Shown: positions 10,517 through 21,920, numbered from the stretch's first letter. The stretch: 64,000 bases of DNA from Eucalyptus grandis (GCF_016545825.1 NC_052614.1:41510072-41574071), one strand, 5' to 3'. A program made the numbers and translations. The notes: generated by a model from the sequence alone, not told the origin.

Positions 10517-12005
10517 TGTGACATCCCAGATTTTCAATCATGTTTTCTATTGAATAGATTGGGCATTTCATCGACGCGCCTATAGGACTGTTTCAGAGCT
10601 GATCACTCTCAAGATAACTAGACTATTCAGGGAAGCCATTAAGGAATTTTAATGCGATAAACCTGAGTATTTAACTAGGAATCGGCTTCTTGACCGTACT
10701 CATCTTTAGAAGCCATTACCGCATAGTTAAAAATCGATTTGAGATCAGAGATAGATCAATTCGATTGAAATGTGTGGCTAATCATAGGTGACACCATTAA
10801 ATTGGAAAATTCTTGTCGGCCGGCACTAGACTAATTTTTCTATCGTTTTAGTACTCTGTGTCTGTATTTGAATTCTCGAGATTTTCACAACAACTGAGAG
10901 TCACCAATGTTTCGAGTGAGTTCATTGTGGCTCGATGAAAATCGACCACGGGTCATTTGCATTAAAAAATTCTGAAACCTACCTGGTAGCCTAGGTCACT
11001 CTAAAAACGTGCCAGATTGAAATTAACCATGAATTTAGGTCCAATTTTAGAAATTGAAAGTTCTGTTGTGTCACAATTAATTCTAGGAGCGTCAACTTAG
11101 TCTCAAAAGATTTTTCTGCAACCTGAGACTTTTTGGGAAAAAGTTGTCCTAAGGTCGTTTTTGTCCAGAAAAAGCCAGGGACCGTTTTTTATCGCGAAAT
11201 TGGAAAGCAAGTGGGATCCAGGGGTGAGGAAAAATACCAATTGGATTGGTGTGGTGTCGATTGATTTTATTGAGACCGATTGGTGTTGATTTAATAAAGA
11301 AAAGTGTTCGGTTGAAGAAGAAAACAAGCAATTTCGTGTGCCCCTCTAGCCTACAACAATTGGACCATTTTTCAATTAGTTTCTAGGAGGATTTGGTGGC
11401 TGGATTGCAGCAAAGGATGCAGCTGTGGTTGAGGATGGCCAAGGGCGACAAAGGGAGAAAATTTGGCCAAGGTGGACTCCTTGCTCTCTCTCTCTCTCTC
11501 TCTCTTTCCTCTCCCCCTCCCTACCGGTCGACCTGCTCCATTTGCCCCTCCCTCCTTGCTGTTTCGACGCAAGAAATCGCAGAGGAGCTAGCAACATCGT
11601 CGGAGCAACCGCACGCCATCGCCCATCATTATTCGTCACCATGACGCTACCCTCGCGTGCTGTTGCTACCCGCGCGTCTCCGCCTCCCTCAGGCCATCGT
11701 CCCTACTCTAGCCATGTGCTAACAGCTTCCCCAAACAGCTTAGGCCACCACTGGAGCTCCCTTCACCGCCGTTTAGCACTACCTAGACCTGTGGCCGACC
11801 CCTGCTGCCTCCGCCACCCTTGCACGCCTCAACCAGCCCTAGTTCCATCGTTTCCAGCCAAGAACATAGAGCAACCGGAGTGGGTTTTTCAGCAGCTGTT
11901 AGGCCCATTCTGAGGTGTTTCTGGGCCTTGAAAGCTAGGCCTGCTTTGGAAAGTATCGAGCCTCGTCGCGTTCTCGATGTTTTGCACCGTCTGGCTTGCC
12001 GAACA

Positions 12006-12022
12006 AGTGAGTTAAACTCACT
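12006..12022 (+). other. AGTGAGT-N3-ACTCACT inverted repeat in solo LTR
   Basis: A 7-bp perfect inverted repeat with a 3-base loop lies just after the GC-rich block. The same stem occurs at 38340-38356 and 44866-44882 in the other LTR family. The 5' arm contains GTGAGT, a good splice-donor match, so it may be a donor within a hairpin or a structural element. Confidence 0.6.
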
Positions 12023-12457
12023 AATCCTTGCTTAGTTGGTTAATTATGCTTATGGGTTGATTAAATTAATTAAGCATGGTTTATGTGGATATATTAGATT
12101 AGATTGTTTAAATTTAATTATCTGCCAATGCATGTTAGGTGGTTAGTTAGTGTATTTAGTGAGTAGACATGTTCTAGTGTTTATTGAACGAATCTTGAAA
12201 TTTTTCGGGTTCGTTTCAGCATCCAATTAGGCATTACGGGCTTAAATTGGATTTATTGGCATTTATTTAATATTTTCCGTAATTATTTAATTAATTAATT
12301 ATTTTCCAGAAATTAAACCGGGATAGTGGGTGACCAGAATTTTATGCGGGTTATTGTGGTACGAGTCTATTTATTTATTTGAACTCTACTTTTTGTTGAA
12401 TTGAATTAAATGTGATTTTAGAATTTTATTCTTAAATTAATTAATTTAGGTCGGTAG

Positions 12458-12840
12458 ATGGTAGCATCTCCAGCTCCTCCTGAGCATTTTGGTATACCGG
12501 AGGAAATCACAGAAGTAGGTTATCATATTTCGATACACCCCCACCCTGAAGGATTTGAGTATGTAATGGTGAAATCCATCGTCTGGGTTAACATGGGTGA
12601 ACCCAAACTTGATCTGGAATCTGATGTACCTCGGTATGTTTTGGTATTTTGGAGGTTGCGCTTGGGAAGGGCACAGCAGATCTTGAGGGTGGATCTGTAG
12701 TGGATGCCAAAGATCCCAAACTTGAAGTCGATTCTGACTCTTTGGTGTACTCAGCCGAGGCCGCCAACTGGAGCGAGGAAGAAGGGGAGATCGCTAAGGA
12801 CGAGGAGGTGGAGTAGGAAGAATTTAGTGATGATGAGTAG
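12458..12840 (+). pseudogene. LTR-embedded reading frame with acidic C-terminus
   Basis: After an acceptor-like TTAATTTAG (12441-12449) an ATG at 12458 opens an 80-codon frame (MVASPAPPEHFGIPEEITE, later HISIHPHPEGFEYVMVK and MGEPKLDLESDVPR). About one indel near 12635-12650 shifts it into a frame reading VDAKDPKLEVDSDSLVYSAE, then WSEEEGEIAKDEEVE and a TAG at 12814-12816. A second short acidic piece, EEFSDDE, ends at 12840. The acidic end lies about 305 bp from the LTR end, as in the chromovirus LTR at 39551-39672. Family and function are unknown. Low-complexity acid-rich codons could mislead, but the N-terminal half is not low complexity. Confidence 0.45.
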
Positions 12841-13143
12841 TTGTGGTTATTAGACCCCCACCCCCTGTTTGAGAACCTGCTGTGGTGTATATGTTTTTAT
12901 ATACCTAGACCCACTTGTATAATATATGACATGGAGTGCTATGTATATAAGTATATAAGCGTGGTTAGTGTGATTTGAAATTTTATGGCCCTGCTTTCCT
13001 ATCCCATTATTTTGTTGTTTGTGGAATTATATCTGTTTCCGCATGCGTATATTAAAATGAATGGGTCGGCGATACGTCTTGGGATGTCGCTATTTAATCG
13101 ACCAGTGAGAAATGGGCGCGCGCTCGAGAATCGGGGCGTGACA

Positions 13144-13205
13144 ATTAGTCCCAACCCCCTCATTTGCCTTACAATGGGAAGTTCCCATATTAAATTAGTA
13201 GACTA
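13144..13205 (+). repeat. Dispersed repeat copy 1, right part
   Basis: Continues the repeat interrupted by the solo LTR: CCTCATTTGCCTTACAATGG and CATATTAAATTAGTAG align with the part after TTTAGGTA in copies 2 (28045-28095) and 3 (60522-60590). It gives independent support for the solo LTR boundaries. Confidence 0.65.
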
Positions 13206-13295
13206 CTAATACCAACCACAAATTAAGAACTTATATTCCAAACACCATTAAAGGAAGAAACAAAGTCTTCTATCTAATCCTTTATAAAAAATTAA

Positions 13296-15898
13296 GGCTA
13301 CGTTTGATAGTCAAGATTAAAATTAAAATAATATAAATTTTATCCTAATTTTTATTTGGTTCCCCAAAATAAGATAAGGTTGTATATCAAAGGGATACGA
13401 GCCAGATAAAAATATCTCTTAGGAAGGTCGGATAAAGGTAAATAGAATTTTTAATATCCAAAGTATAATAACTATTTTTCTTGAATAATAAATTTCCTAA
13501 ATTAATAAAATTAAAATAATAATTGAATGCTAAATATAAAAACAAAATTTTCAATAACAAAAAAGAACAACAATTTTCGTTTTTATTTATTTATAAAATT
13601 AAATTTCTTTCTATTCTAGAATATATATCATATTTAGATATTTAGGGTCCATTCGTTTCACGGAAAATGACTTCCGGAAAACGTTTTCTGATTTTCATTT
13701 GTTCGTTTCACGGAAAATAAACTACTCAAGGAAAATATTTTCCATCATTGGGAAAAACAAAATTCAAAGATGAGGAAAATGTTTTCCACTTTTGAACTCA
13801 TTCTTCTTTTTATTAACACATTTTTGTTTTATTTTTATGCTTTCTTTTTATTTTTTATTTTTTCATTTTATTTTTTTTCTTTTCTTTCTTTCATTTTCAT
13901 CTTTCTTCCTTAGCCTTGGCCGGTCCAGCCTAACGGCGGCCGCGGCGCGAGCCGCGGCCGACCGCGAGCCAACTCAAGCCTCGCCCGGTCCGGCAAGGCT
14001 CGCCTAGCCCAATCTGGGGAAGCCAAGCTCGAACCTCGCTAGATCGGGTGAGGCAGAGCTCTCGGCCCAGTGCAGGGGCGAGCTCGGGCCTCGCTAGATC
14101 CGGCGAGCTAAGCGGGGCTCGGGCCTCGCCCGAGCTCACCAGAGATTCGCTAGGCTCTAGCAAGCCGCAAGCTCACCGAATCTGGCGGCGGAGCTCGGGC
14201 TCTCAATTCAAGCGAGCTCGACAAACGTGAGCTCTGACGCGGAGAGGAGGGGGGAGAGAGAGGGGTAGGTGCAGCCGCGAAGACGGATGATCAACCACCG
14301 TGACGCGAGAAACCGACCGACTCCCCGTCGGCGGGTGGCCGTCTCGCCCGAAGGACCCGATCGCCGATCCCCGAGTCAACCCACGAGGCCGGACGGAGGG
14401 ACGAAGGAAGAAAGGGAGGGAGGAGACGGCAATTGGGGGAAAAAGAAAAGTGCCCTGTGTGATGACCGCCGCTGATCAATGCAAGGAAGTCTTCGCCGCC
14501 GCCGTCAACGCCGCCACTGTTGCGAGCCAGCCGATCATCGTGGATTGAGAATCGTTGACGGAGGAAGGAGCCGGTAGAGGAAGGGGGAGGTAGAAGGAGG
14601 AGGAAGGAGGAAGGAAAGAAAAAGGAAAAATAAGAAGAAAAAGAAAGAAAAAAAGAAAGAAAAAGAAAGAAAAAAAAAAAAATTCGATTTTTTTCAAATA
14701 CAAATAATTAAAAATTCATTTTTTAAAAATATAAAAAATAAAACTAATTTTTTGGTTTATTAAAAAATAATAAAATTCAATTTTTGATAATTTTTCTCAA
14801 ATAATTAAATTAGCTAACAAACGGTAGAAAATAGTTTCCACTCAAAGTTTAGATTTCAGGCGAACACCGGAAAATAAAGTCATTTTCCTGGAAAATGACT
14901 TCCAGAAAATGTTTTCGAAACATGATATTTTCCGCGAAACGAACGAATCCTTATTAAATATTTTAGGTATGTTAGTGTAATAAATTATTTATTACAATTT
15001 TGATTAAGGAATGATGGACTGATATAAAACATAAATAAAAAGGAGAGGAAACTAGTAAAAAAATAGACAAACAAAAATGTAGTAGAAGGACTAATGTTTT
15101 AAATGAACAAATTTAAACTTAAAAAGATTTTTTTTTTTTTAATTCTAGAAGAATAAGGGCAATATGATTTCTAAAACAAAACCCTACCCTCTCCATCTCA
15201 TTTTTCTCTGTATCTCTAGTTCATGTTGAAACTTCACAACTCATCCATAGTTCTTTAGTTCCCGTTAAAGCTCCACAAAAATAGTGAAAAAGTCAAAGCT
15301 CCTTTCCCTTATAACTCTCTAGTTCACGTCAAAAGTCCATGAAAGCAACAAGAAAATCGAATCTCATTTTCCTCCATAGATTTGTAATTCACTTTGAAGT
15401 TTCACGAAGTTATGAGAGAGTCGAAACACTATACTTTTCGGAATTTTGGATGGAGAATGATCATGTCTTCTCTCGCTTACTAGATTTGGCATTCACTTGC
15501 TAATTAACTCGTCAATGTTGTTGGAGCTTGTTTACGTTTCTCATCATAGTCAAAATTGTGGCTCTGGAAAGCTATAATAGCTCATTTACTATTTAAGATT
15601 TAGATCGTTAATTAATCATGGATTGATCGATGGAGGTTACCTCCATTTATGCATTTGTAGTTTCTTTAATAGTTAATCACAAAATATTTTTACCATCTCT
15701 GTTTGTGCATATTTAGTTTTATTTGTATTGATATGACATTTGACATTTATACTAAACAATATGCCAAATAAAATATAAAAGTGTCCGATATTATTATTGC
15801 GGTTCACCATAGTGAATAGAATATTACAAAATTCCTAAATTTATCATCCTATCATACGTAATCCTATCGACTAAACATCCAAACGACCAAACATAGCC
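13296..15898. mobile_element. PIF/Harbinger-like non-autonomous TIR element, TSD TAA
   Basis: The left end GGCTACGTTTGATAGTC and the right end, which reads GGCTATGTTTGGTCGTT on the opposite strand, form imperfect terminal inverted repeats. TAA flanks both ends (13293-13295 and 15899-15901), the 3-bp target of PIF/Harbinger elements. No transposase frame was found in about 2.6 kb. Much of the interior is occupied by the separate inverted-repeat element at 13645-14950; the rest is AT-rich. Confidence 0.65.
13645..14950. mobile_element. Nested inverted-repeat element with GC-rich cargo
   Basis: The left end GGGTCCATTCGTTTCACGG and the right end, which reads AGGATTCGTTCGTTTCGCGG on the opposite strand, are inverted repeats. 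They lead into subterminal GGAAAATGACTTCC-type repeats on both sides (13666-13725 and 14866-14932). Between them is an abruptly GC-rich block (13915-14560) built on CGAGCCTCGCC-like units and flanked by pyrimidine- and purine-rich tracts. Reading frames of 60-82 codons occur on both strands there without recognised domains. The target duplication is unclear; the element is hAT- or Mutator-like at most by analogy. Confidence 0.55.
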
Positions 15899-16127
15899 TA
15901 AGAATTGACATAGCAAACATAGTTAGGGAGCATATTTAATGTAATATTCCTGGTTTCTAAAGGTGTTAAGAGACTTCCGCTAGATTTGTACCAAACCCAA
16001 AAAGTCCATGCCTTTTCCTCTGTTGGTCTATCCTTGCCTTTTCTTGAACCATTTAAAAAGTTTTTGTATATTTATCCCAAGCCTTAAAGTTGATGCTTTT
16101 TTTAGGGCAGATTCATGATTTGTTGGT

Positions 16128-16610
16128 AGGGAAAATTCTAAGTAAGGGCATAAAGTGGACATTGTTTCAAATAAGGGTCCAAAGTACCCTCGTTTTCTCA
16201 AACAAGGGCCTGAAGTGCCCATATCAATCTCAAAGAAGGGCTTGAATTCACCCGCTATAAAGGGCAATTTCATCTCTTTAAATTTTAAATTTTTAAATTT
16301 GTTTTATTTCTTTCTTTTCATTTAAAAAAAAAAAAAAAAAAGGAAAACACGAAGCGAGCCCAACCACCTGTGTTTTCCTTTTTTATTTTTTAAATTCATT
16401 CTAATTTAATTTAAATTTAACTTGTGTTTTAACAAAAATATCCATGATCAATCGGAATATTTTGCTAGCTGGCGAGCCGACGAAAATAGATCTTTATTTG
16501 AAACAACCATAACCACTTCGGGAATTTATTTGAAATAATGTCCACTTCAAACTCTTATTTTTTTATTTAAAAATGAGAGCATTTTAGGTCATTATTTGGA
16601 ATTTTCCCTT
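16128..16610. mobile_element. MITE-like element, about 480 bp
   Basis: The left end AGGGAAAATTCTAAGTAAGG and the right end, reading AGGGAAAATTCCAAATAATG on the opposite strand, are inverted repeats. Further inward, AAGTGGACATTGTTTCAAAT on the left pairs with AAGTGGACATTATTTCAAAT on the right, making long subterminal arms. The centre holds a poly(A) run (16325-16340). There is no coding capacity. The 81-codon minus frame at 16028-16273 is made of the repeat arm and is not a gene. Confidence 0.6.
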
Positions 16611-17612
16611 TGTATGTACTCTTGAAAGATATATTTTTGTTCAATTCATTCTTGGAAAGTGCACGCGGAAAATGCATAAACTCCAAGGAAACTCTGACTT
16701 TTAGATTTTAGAGATGATGAGTAGCTCCTAACATATTTTTTTACATTTTCACGTTGCAAATTTTCTTAGCTAAGTTTCATTCCCTTCCTGGTATTTATGC
16801 AAAGAAATTGCTTTTAATTTGTTATCCATTGTGATGGGACAAAAATGAAGATCACGCAACACCGGCCTTGCGTTTTGTTCATTGTTATTCATATATCATC
16901 TAGAGATGAGCATGGTTCCCTAGTGGATTGGGTATGAGAACCGGTTTGGTTTCTGGTTCAATTTGGAATCAGTCTAGCTTTTGGCTTCAAATATTTGGAA
17001 CTAGTGTTGTGCGATCTAGTCCACACCGACCTATTACACATGTCAAACCTCATGCTCACGGCATATTCAACAAGTCTACAAGGTATATGTACGGTAACTA
17101 TTAACTAAAAAAAATGCCTACACAAATCGTTAAGAATTTTCTGATGAGTTTGAATGTGTAATACTTCATGAAAATGCCCGTAAACAATACCAAGGTAACA
17201 CCAGAAAGAGCAAAATCTTTGACAAGGATAATTAGATAGAGCACCAACCAATTCACGAACTCTAAAAAGACGAGAAATGCAAATGCTACAAAACTTCATG
17301 ACATATCCACTCCAAAACAGAGAACCGATAGTAACACTAACAAGTAATTTGAGCACAGGTTGGTTTACTTGAGCAACATAATCAACCTTTTATCTAGTTT
17401 ACTAATAGAAGAGTTTCATATTCTTCATGACCGAAAAAGAAAAAAGAAAAAAAGAACAGGAATTGGTTGGTTCACAAATAGACATTAGAGTTGATTGATA
17501 GAGTAGATTCCCCACTCCAAGATATACAAGATAGATTCAAAATCCAAAAATTAGAGAATCGATAGTTTCAAGTTTTAAGTGGAACATGGATCGATCATGG
17601 AACTGCTCACTC
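16611..17612. other. Unassigned sequence left of the Sirevirus
   Basis: No recognised gene. GATGAGCATGGTTCCC (16905-16920) and, on the opposite strand near 17590-17615, GAGTGAGCAGTTCCATG look like loose inverted ends of a repeat, but the arms do not extend convincingly. An 83-codon minus frame (17105-17356) has no recognised motif. Confidence 0.35.
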
Positions 17613-17617
17613 CTAAT

Positions 17618-18541
17618 TGAGATAGCTAGTATAAGCACCTAGAGGGGTGAATAGGTGCACAAACGATTTATTGAGATACAGAAGCGATTATTGGCAAATG
17701 ATAGAAAGGAAGTTTACTATGATTAACGAAAATGAAGTACGATCAAAGTAAAGAGAGTAAGGAAGAGAAAATTGAACACATGGTTTATAGTGGTTCGGCT
17801 TATTTCAAGCCTACGTCCACTCTTCCGCATTGACAGTCCACCAGCTGGATTTCACTATGATAAAAAGAGAAGTTACAGCACAGCTTTGCCTTGATTCCAC
17901 AGTGTAGATGTTCTACCACACCTCCTCAAGGTTTCACACAAATATAGACTCTCTTTTGTATACAAGTATTCGCTCAAACTGATTGTCTAAACAAAAAGGA
18001 GCTTCAAACTTTGGAATTCTTCTTTCGCGCACACCTCGAACAACTAAGACTGTCTTCCTTATATACTCCTTTATGCCATCATACCCGTTGGCACTTACCA
18101 AAGGAATTCCTCCAATCTACCCATTGGACGGAATCAATTAGGAAGATTGTTCGAGCTATTAAAGGAACGCGTCGATAACCCATCAATCCTGTTCGCCCAT
18201 ACAATCAAGATCTCGGTTTCCATAAGTAGAACCTTCCAAGAATATTTAGGAAATCATCGAATCTTCAATCATCGAATCAATCTCGATTAATCAAAGGATT
18301 CCATTACATCTTTTCCAGCCACGAGATCTTCTCCAATTGATAAGGTTAAATCCTTGACGAAACATCCAGTTCTGGATAACCTATCTTCAACGGATTAGAG
18401 ACGTCAATGAGGATAGACTTTGAGTCTTGAGTCGGCTGTCCGGAGGTCTTCAAACTTTAAATAGCGAGTCTACAAGCCTTCGGACTAGGCGATGGAAACG
18501 TTTTGTCAGCTTCAAAACACTTCAAGAAGATTTCTCCAACA
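17618..18541 (-). mobile_element. 3' LTR of the Sirevirus
   Basis: 924 bp, TGAGATAGC...TCTCCAACA, direct repeat of 26279-27206. It is preceded by CTAAT and followed by the polypurine tract. The internal block TTTATAGTGGTTCGGCTTA followed by CTACGTCCACTC is shared with the partial LTR at 63505-64000. Confidence 0.95.
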
Positions 18542-18555
18542 ATCTCCCCTTTTTG
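18542..18555 (-). promoter_or_regulatory. Polypurine tract adjoining the Sirevirus 3' LTR
   Basis: ATCTCCCCTTTTTG on the plus strand reads CAAAAAGGGGAGAT on the sense strand, directly next to the 3' LTR. Confidence 0.85.
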
Positions 18556-18885
18556 ATGGTGGCAAAACTTTCTGCAGATTTGGATAACTTTGACACGCAA
18601 AACATTTCTCAAACACATATGCATATCTTATAGAGATAAATGGCTAAATGAATAACACTAGAATTTGCAACCACAAAAAATAGGTTAGCAGAAAATAGGT
18701 TAGATTAGTATACGATAAAGCCATCCATAAGATATCAATAGTAGTTAATAAAAGCAGTCAAGTCCAAATCTAGTTCAGTTCTCATCCAGACACAAAGTCA
18801 AAGTCAAACAAAACAATCCAACAAACAGTCCACATGATTAAAAGTTTAACGATTGAAAGTTTGAAAGTTTGATCAAATCTTGCAT

Positions 18886-18900
18886 CTCTCCCCCTTTTTG
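18886..18900 (-). promoter_or_regulatory. Second polypurine-tract-like motif
   Basis: CTCTCCCCCTTTTTG gives CAAAAAGGGGGAGAG on the sense strand, about 345 bp upstream of the terminal tract. Multiple such tracts before the 3' LTR are a known Sirevirus hallmark. A third similar string lies at about 21904-21917 inside the RNase H coding region. Confidence 0.65.
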
Positions 18901-19360
18901 TCAGCATTAAAAAGGTTGAGATGAAGTCAAGATTGCTTGGGAATACGGACAAGCTGGAAATCTTCCATAGACTGAACGATGCCTTACAGCCTTTTCAAGT
19001 CTTCCTTCAGTTGTGCAATCACCTCACCCTTGGCATTGGCCTGAATCTGAACAGAGAGGGCTTGGATCTTATCATTCAATGAACATGAAGAAACTTGACC
19101 CGCATTCTGCAAGTTTTGAATCTCGCATCCCAAGGCATAAATTTGACCTCGCATTCTACGAAAATCTGCTGTATTATCAGTCTGAGTACTTGCTTCGGCC
19201 CGATCTGATGGAGTAAATGCGGACGGTGGTAGATCGCATAATCTCGCAGGTTTGGCGATGAAACTTCATGACCTTCTTTTGGAAACCGAGAGGCATAAAC
19301 ATCCTCTGGGTCGGTGAGCGGCCCGACTCCTTCACTTGCATCAGGATATGAAGACTTCCC

Positions 19361-21062
19361 TCATTTCTCTTGATCTCCCCATGTTTTCATGCCTACAGGT
19401 TGAGAAGAGAGTTCCTCAGGTTCTGCATCTTCTCTTCTTTCTTCTTCAGGTCTTTCCTCCTCTGCTTCTTTTTCAGCTTCTCTTTCTTCTTCTTCCTTCT
19501 CCTCTGCATCCTTCTCCTCTGCTTCTTTTGTCATTTGCTCCGATTCTTTCTGTGGAACAGGACGACTTAAATTCTTCAAAGCCATTGCAGAGATGGTGAT
19601 GTCTTCCTCATCATCTTCATCCTCAACGAGGAGAGCTCTTCTTCTCTTGGATGGAGCAACCATGGGCTCCTTCCCTTTTCTTTTAGCTGCAGAAGAGGTT
19701 TGATGAGTTTTGGCAGGAGTCTTCTCCTTGAATTTTTCCAACTCCTTTCTCAATTCCTTCATACGCATTTTGGTCACCATTTTCAGTCTTACCACCATAT
19801 GATCGCATGGTCGAACACAAAAGATTTGCGGAGGCTGAATATTCAGATGTCTGAATAACTTCGTAACAAGGCTTGGGTAAGGAAGTTGACCTCTGTCCTT
19901 CATCATTGCTCTATACATGTGAAACATAATAGTGTGAGGGAGAGAAAACTCTTTCCCAAAGAGGATGGCATACATCAGCTTTGCCTCTGAACTTGAAACA
20001 TCAGTTTTGGAAGTTGATTTTGGTCGGAGGCAATTAATCACAATCTTGTGAAGCAAGATGTTGAATGCACTCATCCTTAAGTAGGTGATCTTCTCATCTA
20101 TTCTCCTGTCCTTCACCAGTTCCAGTGTGGCCCGAGCAATGGAAACTTTAATTGGTTGATATCTTCCTCTTTCAACTCCTAACACATCTCGCCAAAGATA
20201 TTCATATCCACAACATAGTCTTGGTCTTTAATGCTGAAAGAAAATCTATTCGCATCCAAAAAGCTAAGATTTGAATAGAAATATGCAGTTAATCCAGCAT
20301 AGGCCTCGGTAGTGTCAGAGCAGAACTTTTCAAGTTGAAGATAACTGAACTTTTCCCTCAAGTTCACATTCACAGCATCCAGGAAATCAAAATCCACTCC
20401 TAGGGTTTATTACCCCACGCTTCAGCAATTTCGAGTACAGATCATTTTGTTCCTTCGATCTGAACAAATCTCCCATTTTTCCTTGATTTTCAACCGCAAT
20501 ACCCATTTTTGGTTGAAATAGGCTGTACAAATTGTCATCATCATTCTCATCTACGGTTTGGCCCCCAATCACGCGGATCACTTGGGATATTTGCAAGGGT
20601 TTCCTCAGCCACCCCTTTACGAGCAATTCCCAAACTTTCCATTTTTTGTAGAAAGATATATTCGTTCTTATATCCTTTGTCTTTAAGAAAATCATCAACA
20701 TAGTTCAAAGGAGTACAAGTTCCTTTTAAGGCACAATATAGCTTGTAAATATAAGCAGGCTTTTGAACTCTTACAGGGTCTGCATCCTCGATGATTTCTT
20801 CCTGTTGTTGATGATCAACACCTTGAGGACTAGATGGAGGAGAATGACGCTGCTAAGAATGTTGTGGGCTTGGTTGCTGTTACGGAGACACTTCTTCCTC
20901 GGTAAGATCGAAGTGCGTAGGCCCCTCACTCATTCGCCATGGTCCCCTTTGCGATTCTCGAAGACTTTCTTGAAGATGACATCTTTCTCGGTTTTGGAAG
21001 ATTCCTTGCTTGACTTTCCCAAGAAAGATGGCAACTTTTTGAAGATTAAACAAAGAAGACAA
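19361..21062 (-). pseudogene. Third ORF downstream of pol (Sirevirus env-position ORF), broken
   Basis: After pol, in the same sense, a protein-like frame is traceable from about 21060 to 19361. The N-terminal part (about 21060-20702) has stops and frame changes. Three overlapping frames follow: 20701-20387 (104 codons), 20397-20179 (72) and 20185-19361 (274). The first and third share a phase, so two compensating indels explain the breaks. The last frame has a globular part with HMYRAMMKDRGQLPYPSLV, as in the plant transposon protein found in this position in other Sireviruses. A basic KRKGKEPMVAPSKRRR stretch follows (possible nuclear signal), then a highly charged E/K/D-rich tail (about residues 190-260) that could form a coiled coil. 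I see no convincing transmembrane or signal segment, so an envelope role is not supported. Function is unknown. Confidence 0.75.
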
Positions 21063-21416
21063 ACGGGAATGGAGGATCGATGCTTTCTAGGATTTTTGAG
21101 AGTAAAGTGAAGAGGAATCAACAGTGCATGATCGGTTAAAAAGAGAGATAAACGAATCGTCACAAAGGAAGGTAAAAAGATGCCTTTTTGAAATAACTGT
21201 CTTTTTCCGTGAAAATAGTCATTTTAAAAATAACTTCTTTTTGGAAAATGAAATGATGCAATAATTACGTCGATTAAAGATAGCAATAAAACACGGTTAC
21301 CAATCGTACCTTTTCAAGATAAGATTCAAGAGAGAGAGAAAGACTAACTTACAGTCGGACGGTGGTACCAAGACTAACTTACAGTTAAAGTCTTGTATGT
21401 CTGAGTCTGAAAGTCT

Positions 21417-21920
21417 TTAGACTTTGATCTCCTCATACCTCAAAATGTTGAGTCTGGAACGGATAGATTCAAATTGATTTTTCTCCAACGGCTTTTTGAA
21501 TATATCCGCTAGTTGGTTCTTTGAGTCAACAAATTGAATTGAAACATCTCCATTTTGAACATGGTCTCTAATAAAGTGATGTCGAATCTCTATATGCTTC
21601 GCTCTTGAGTGTAGAATTGGATTTTTGGTGAGATTGATAGTGCTGGTGTTGTCGCAATTAATCTCCGTGCATGAGTCTTTAATTCCAAAGTCTCTCAGCT
21701 GTTGTTTCATCCACAGAATTTGCGAACAACAACTTCTCGAGAGCTACATACTCGCTTCTCTGTCGTAGAGAGCTACCGTACTTTGCTTTCTTGAAAACCA
21801 AGACACAGTCATGCCTCCAAGTAGTTGACAAGTACCCGAGGTGCTATTTCTATCGACTCTGCATCCAGCAAGGTCTGCGTCTGAATATTCAAGAAGAGTA
21901 AAGTCTCCCCTTTTTGGATA
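21417..21920 (-). pseudogene. RNase H of the Sirevirus pol, frameshifted
   Basis: Translation after the RT stop gives DFTLLEYSDADLAGCRVDR (first catalytic block), then VSWFSRKQSTVAL. A frame change and stop fall where the EAEY block should be. The 97-codon open part (21710-21417) holds CTEINCDNTSTINLTKNP, ILHSRAKHIEIRHHFIRDHV and VDSKNQLADIFKKPLE. The stop ending the RT frame is TAG, consistent with TGG to TAG because relatives usually have Trp there. The enzyme would degrade the RNA strand during reverse transcription; this copy is broken. Confidence 0.85.

Larger units (their letters stand above)
10517..13143 (+). mobile_element. Solo LTR, gypsy chromovirus-like (family 2)
   Basis: 2,627 bp beginning TGTGACATCC and ending GGGGCGTGACA, the same ends as the complete chromovirus at 37138-46632. 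TTTAG precedes it and ATTAG follows, a 5-bp target duplication with one mismatch. No second LTR or internal domain is nearby, so it is read as a product of LTR-LTR recombination. Order within the LTR matches 37138-39974: AT-rich start, CT-rich and GC-rich block (11370-11960), hairpin at 12006, AT-rich stretch, acidic reading frame, then the conserved tail around GGCC(C)TGCTTTCCTATCCCATT. Confidence 0.88.

Noticed and set aside
13792..14703. Frames in the GC-rich core and T/A-rich flanks of the nested element
   Set aside because: Short frames on both strands with biased composition (poly-Phe, Arg/Ser); no motif.
17105..17356. 83-codon minus frame left of the Sirevirus
   Set aside because: It has hydrophobic stretches but no recognisable family and no supporting exon structure.
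16900..17617. Possible MITE with GAGCA-GGTTCC-like inverted ends
   Set aside because: The inverted match is under 20 bases with gaps, and no target duplication was found.
20509..20703. Plus-strand frames over the Sirevirus third ORF (also 19336-19599)
   Set aside because: Antisense shadows of the minus-strand coding frame.
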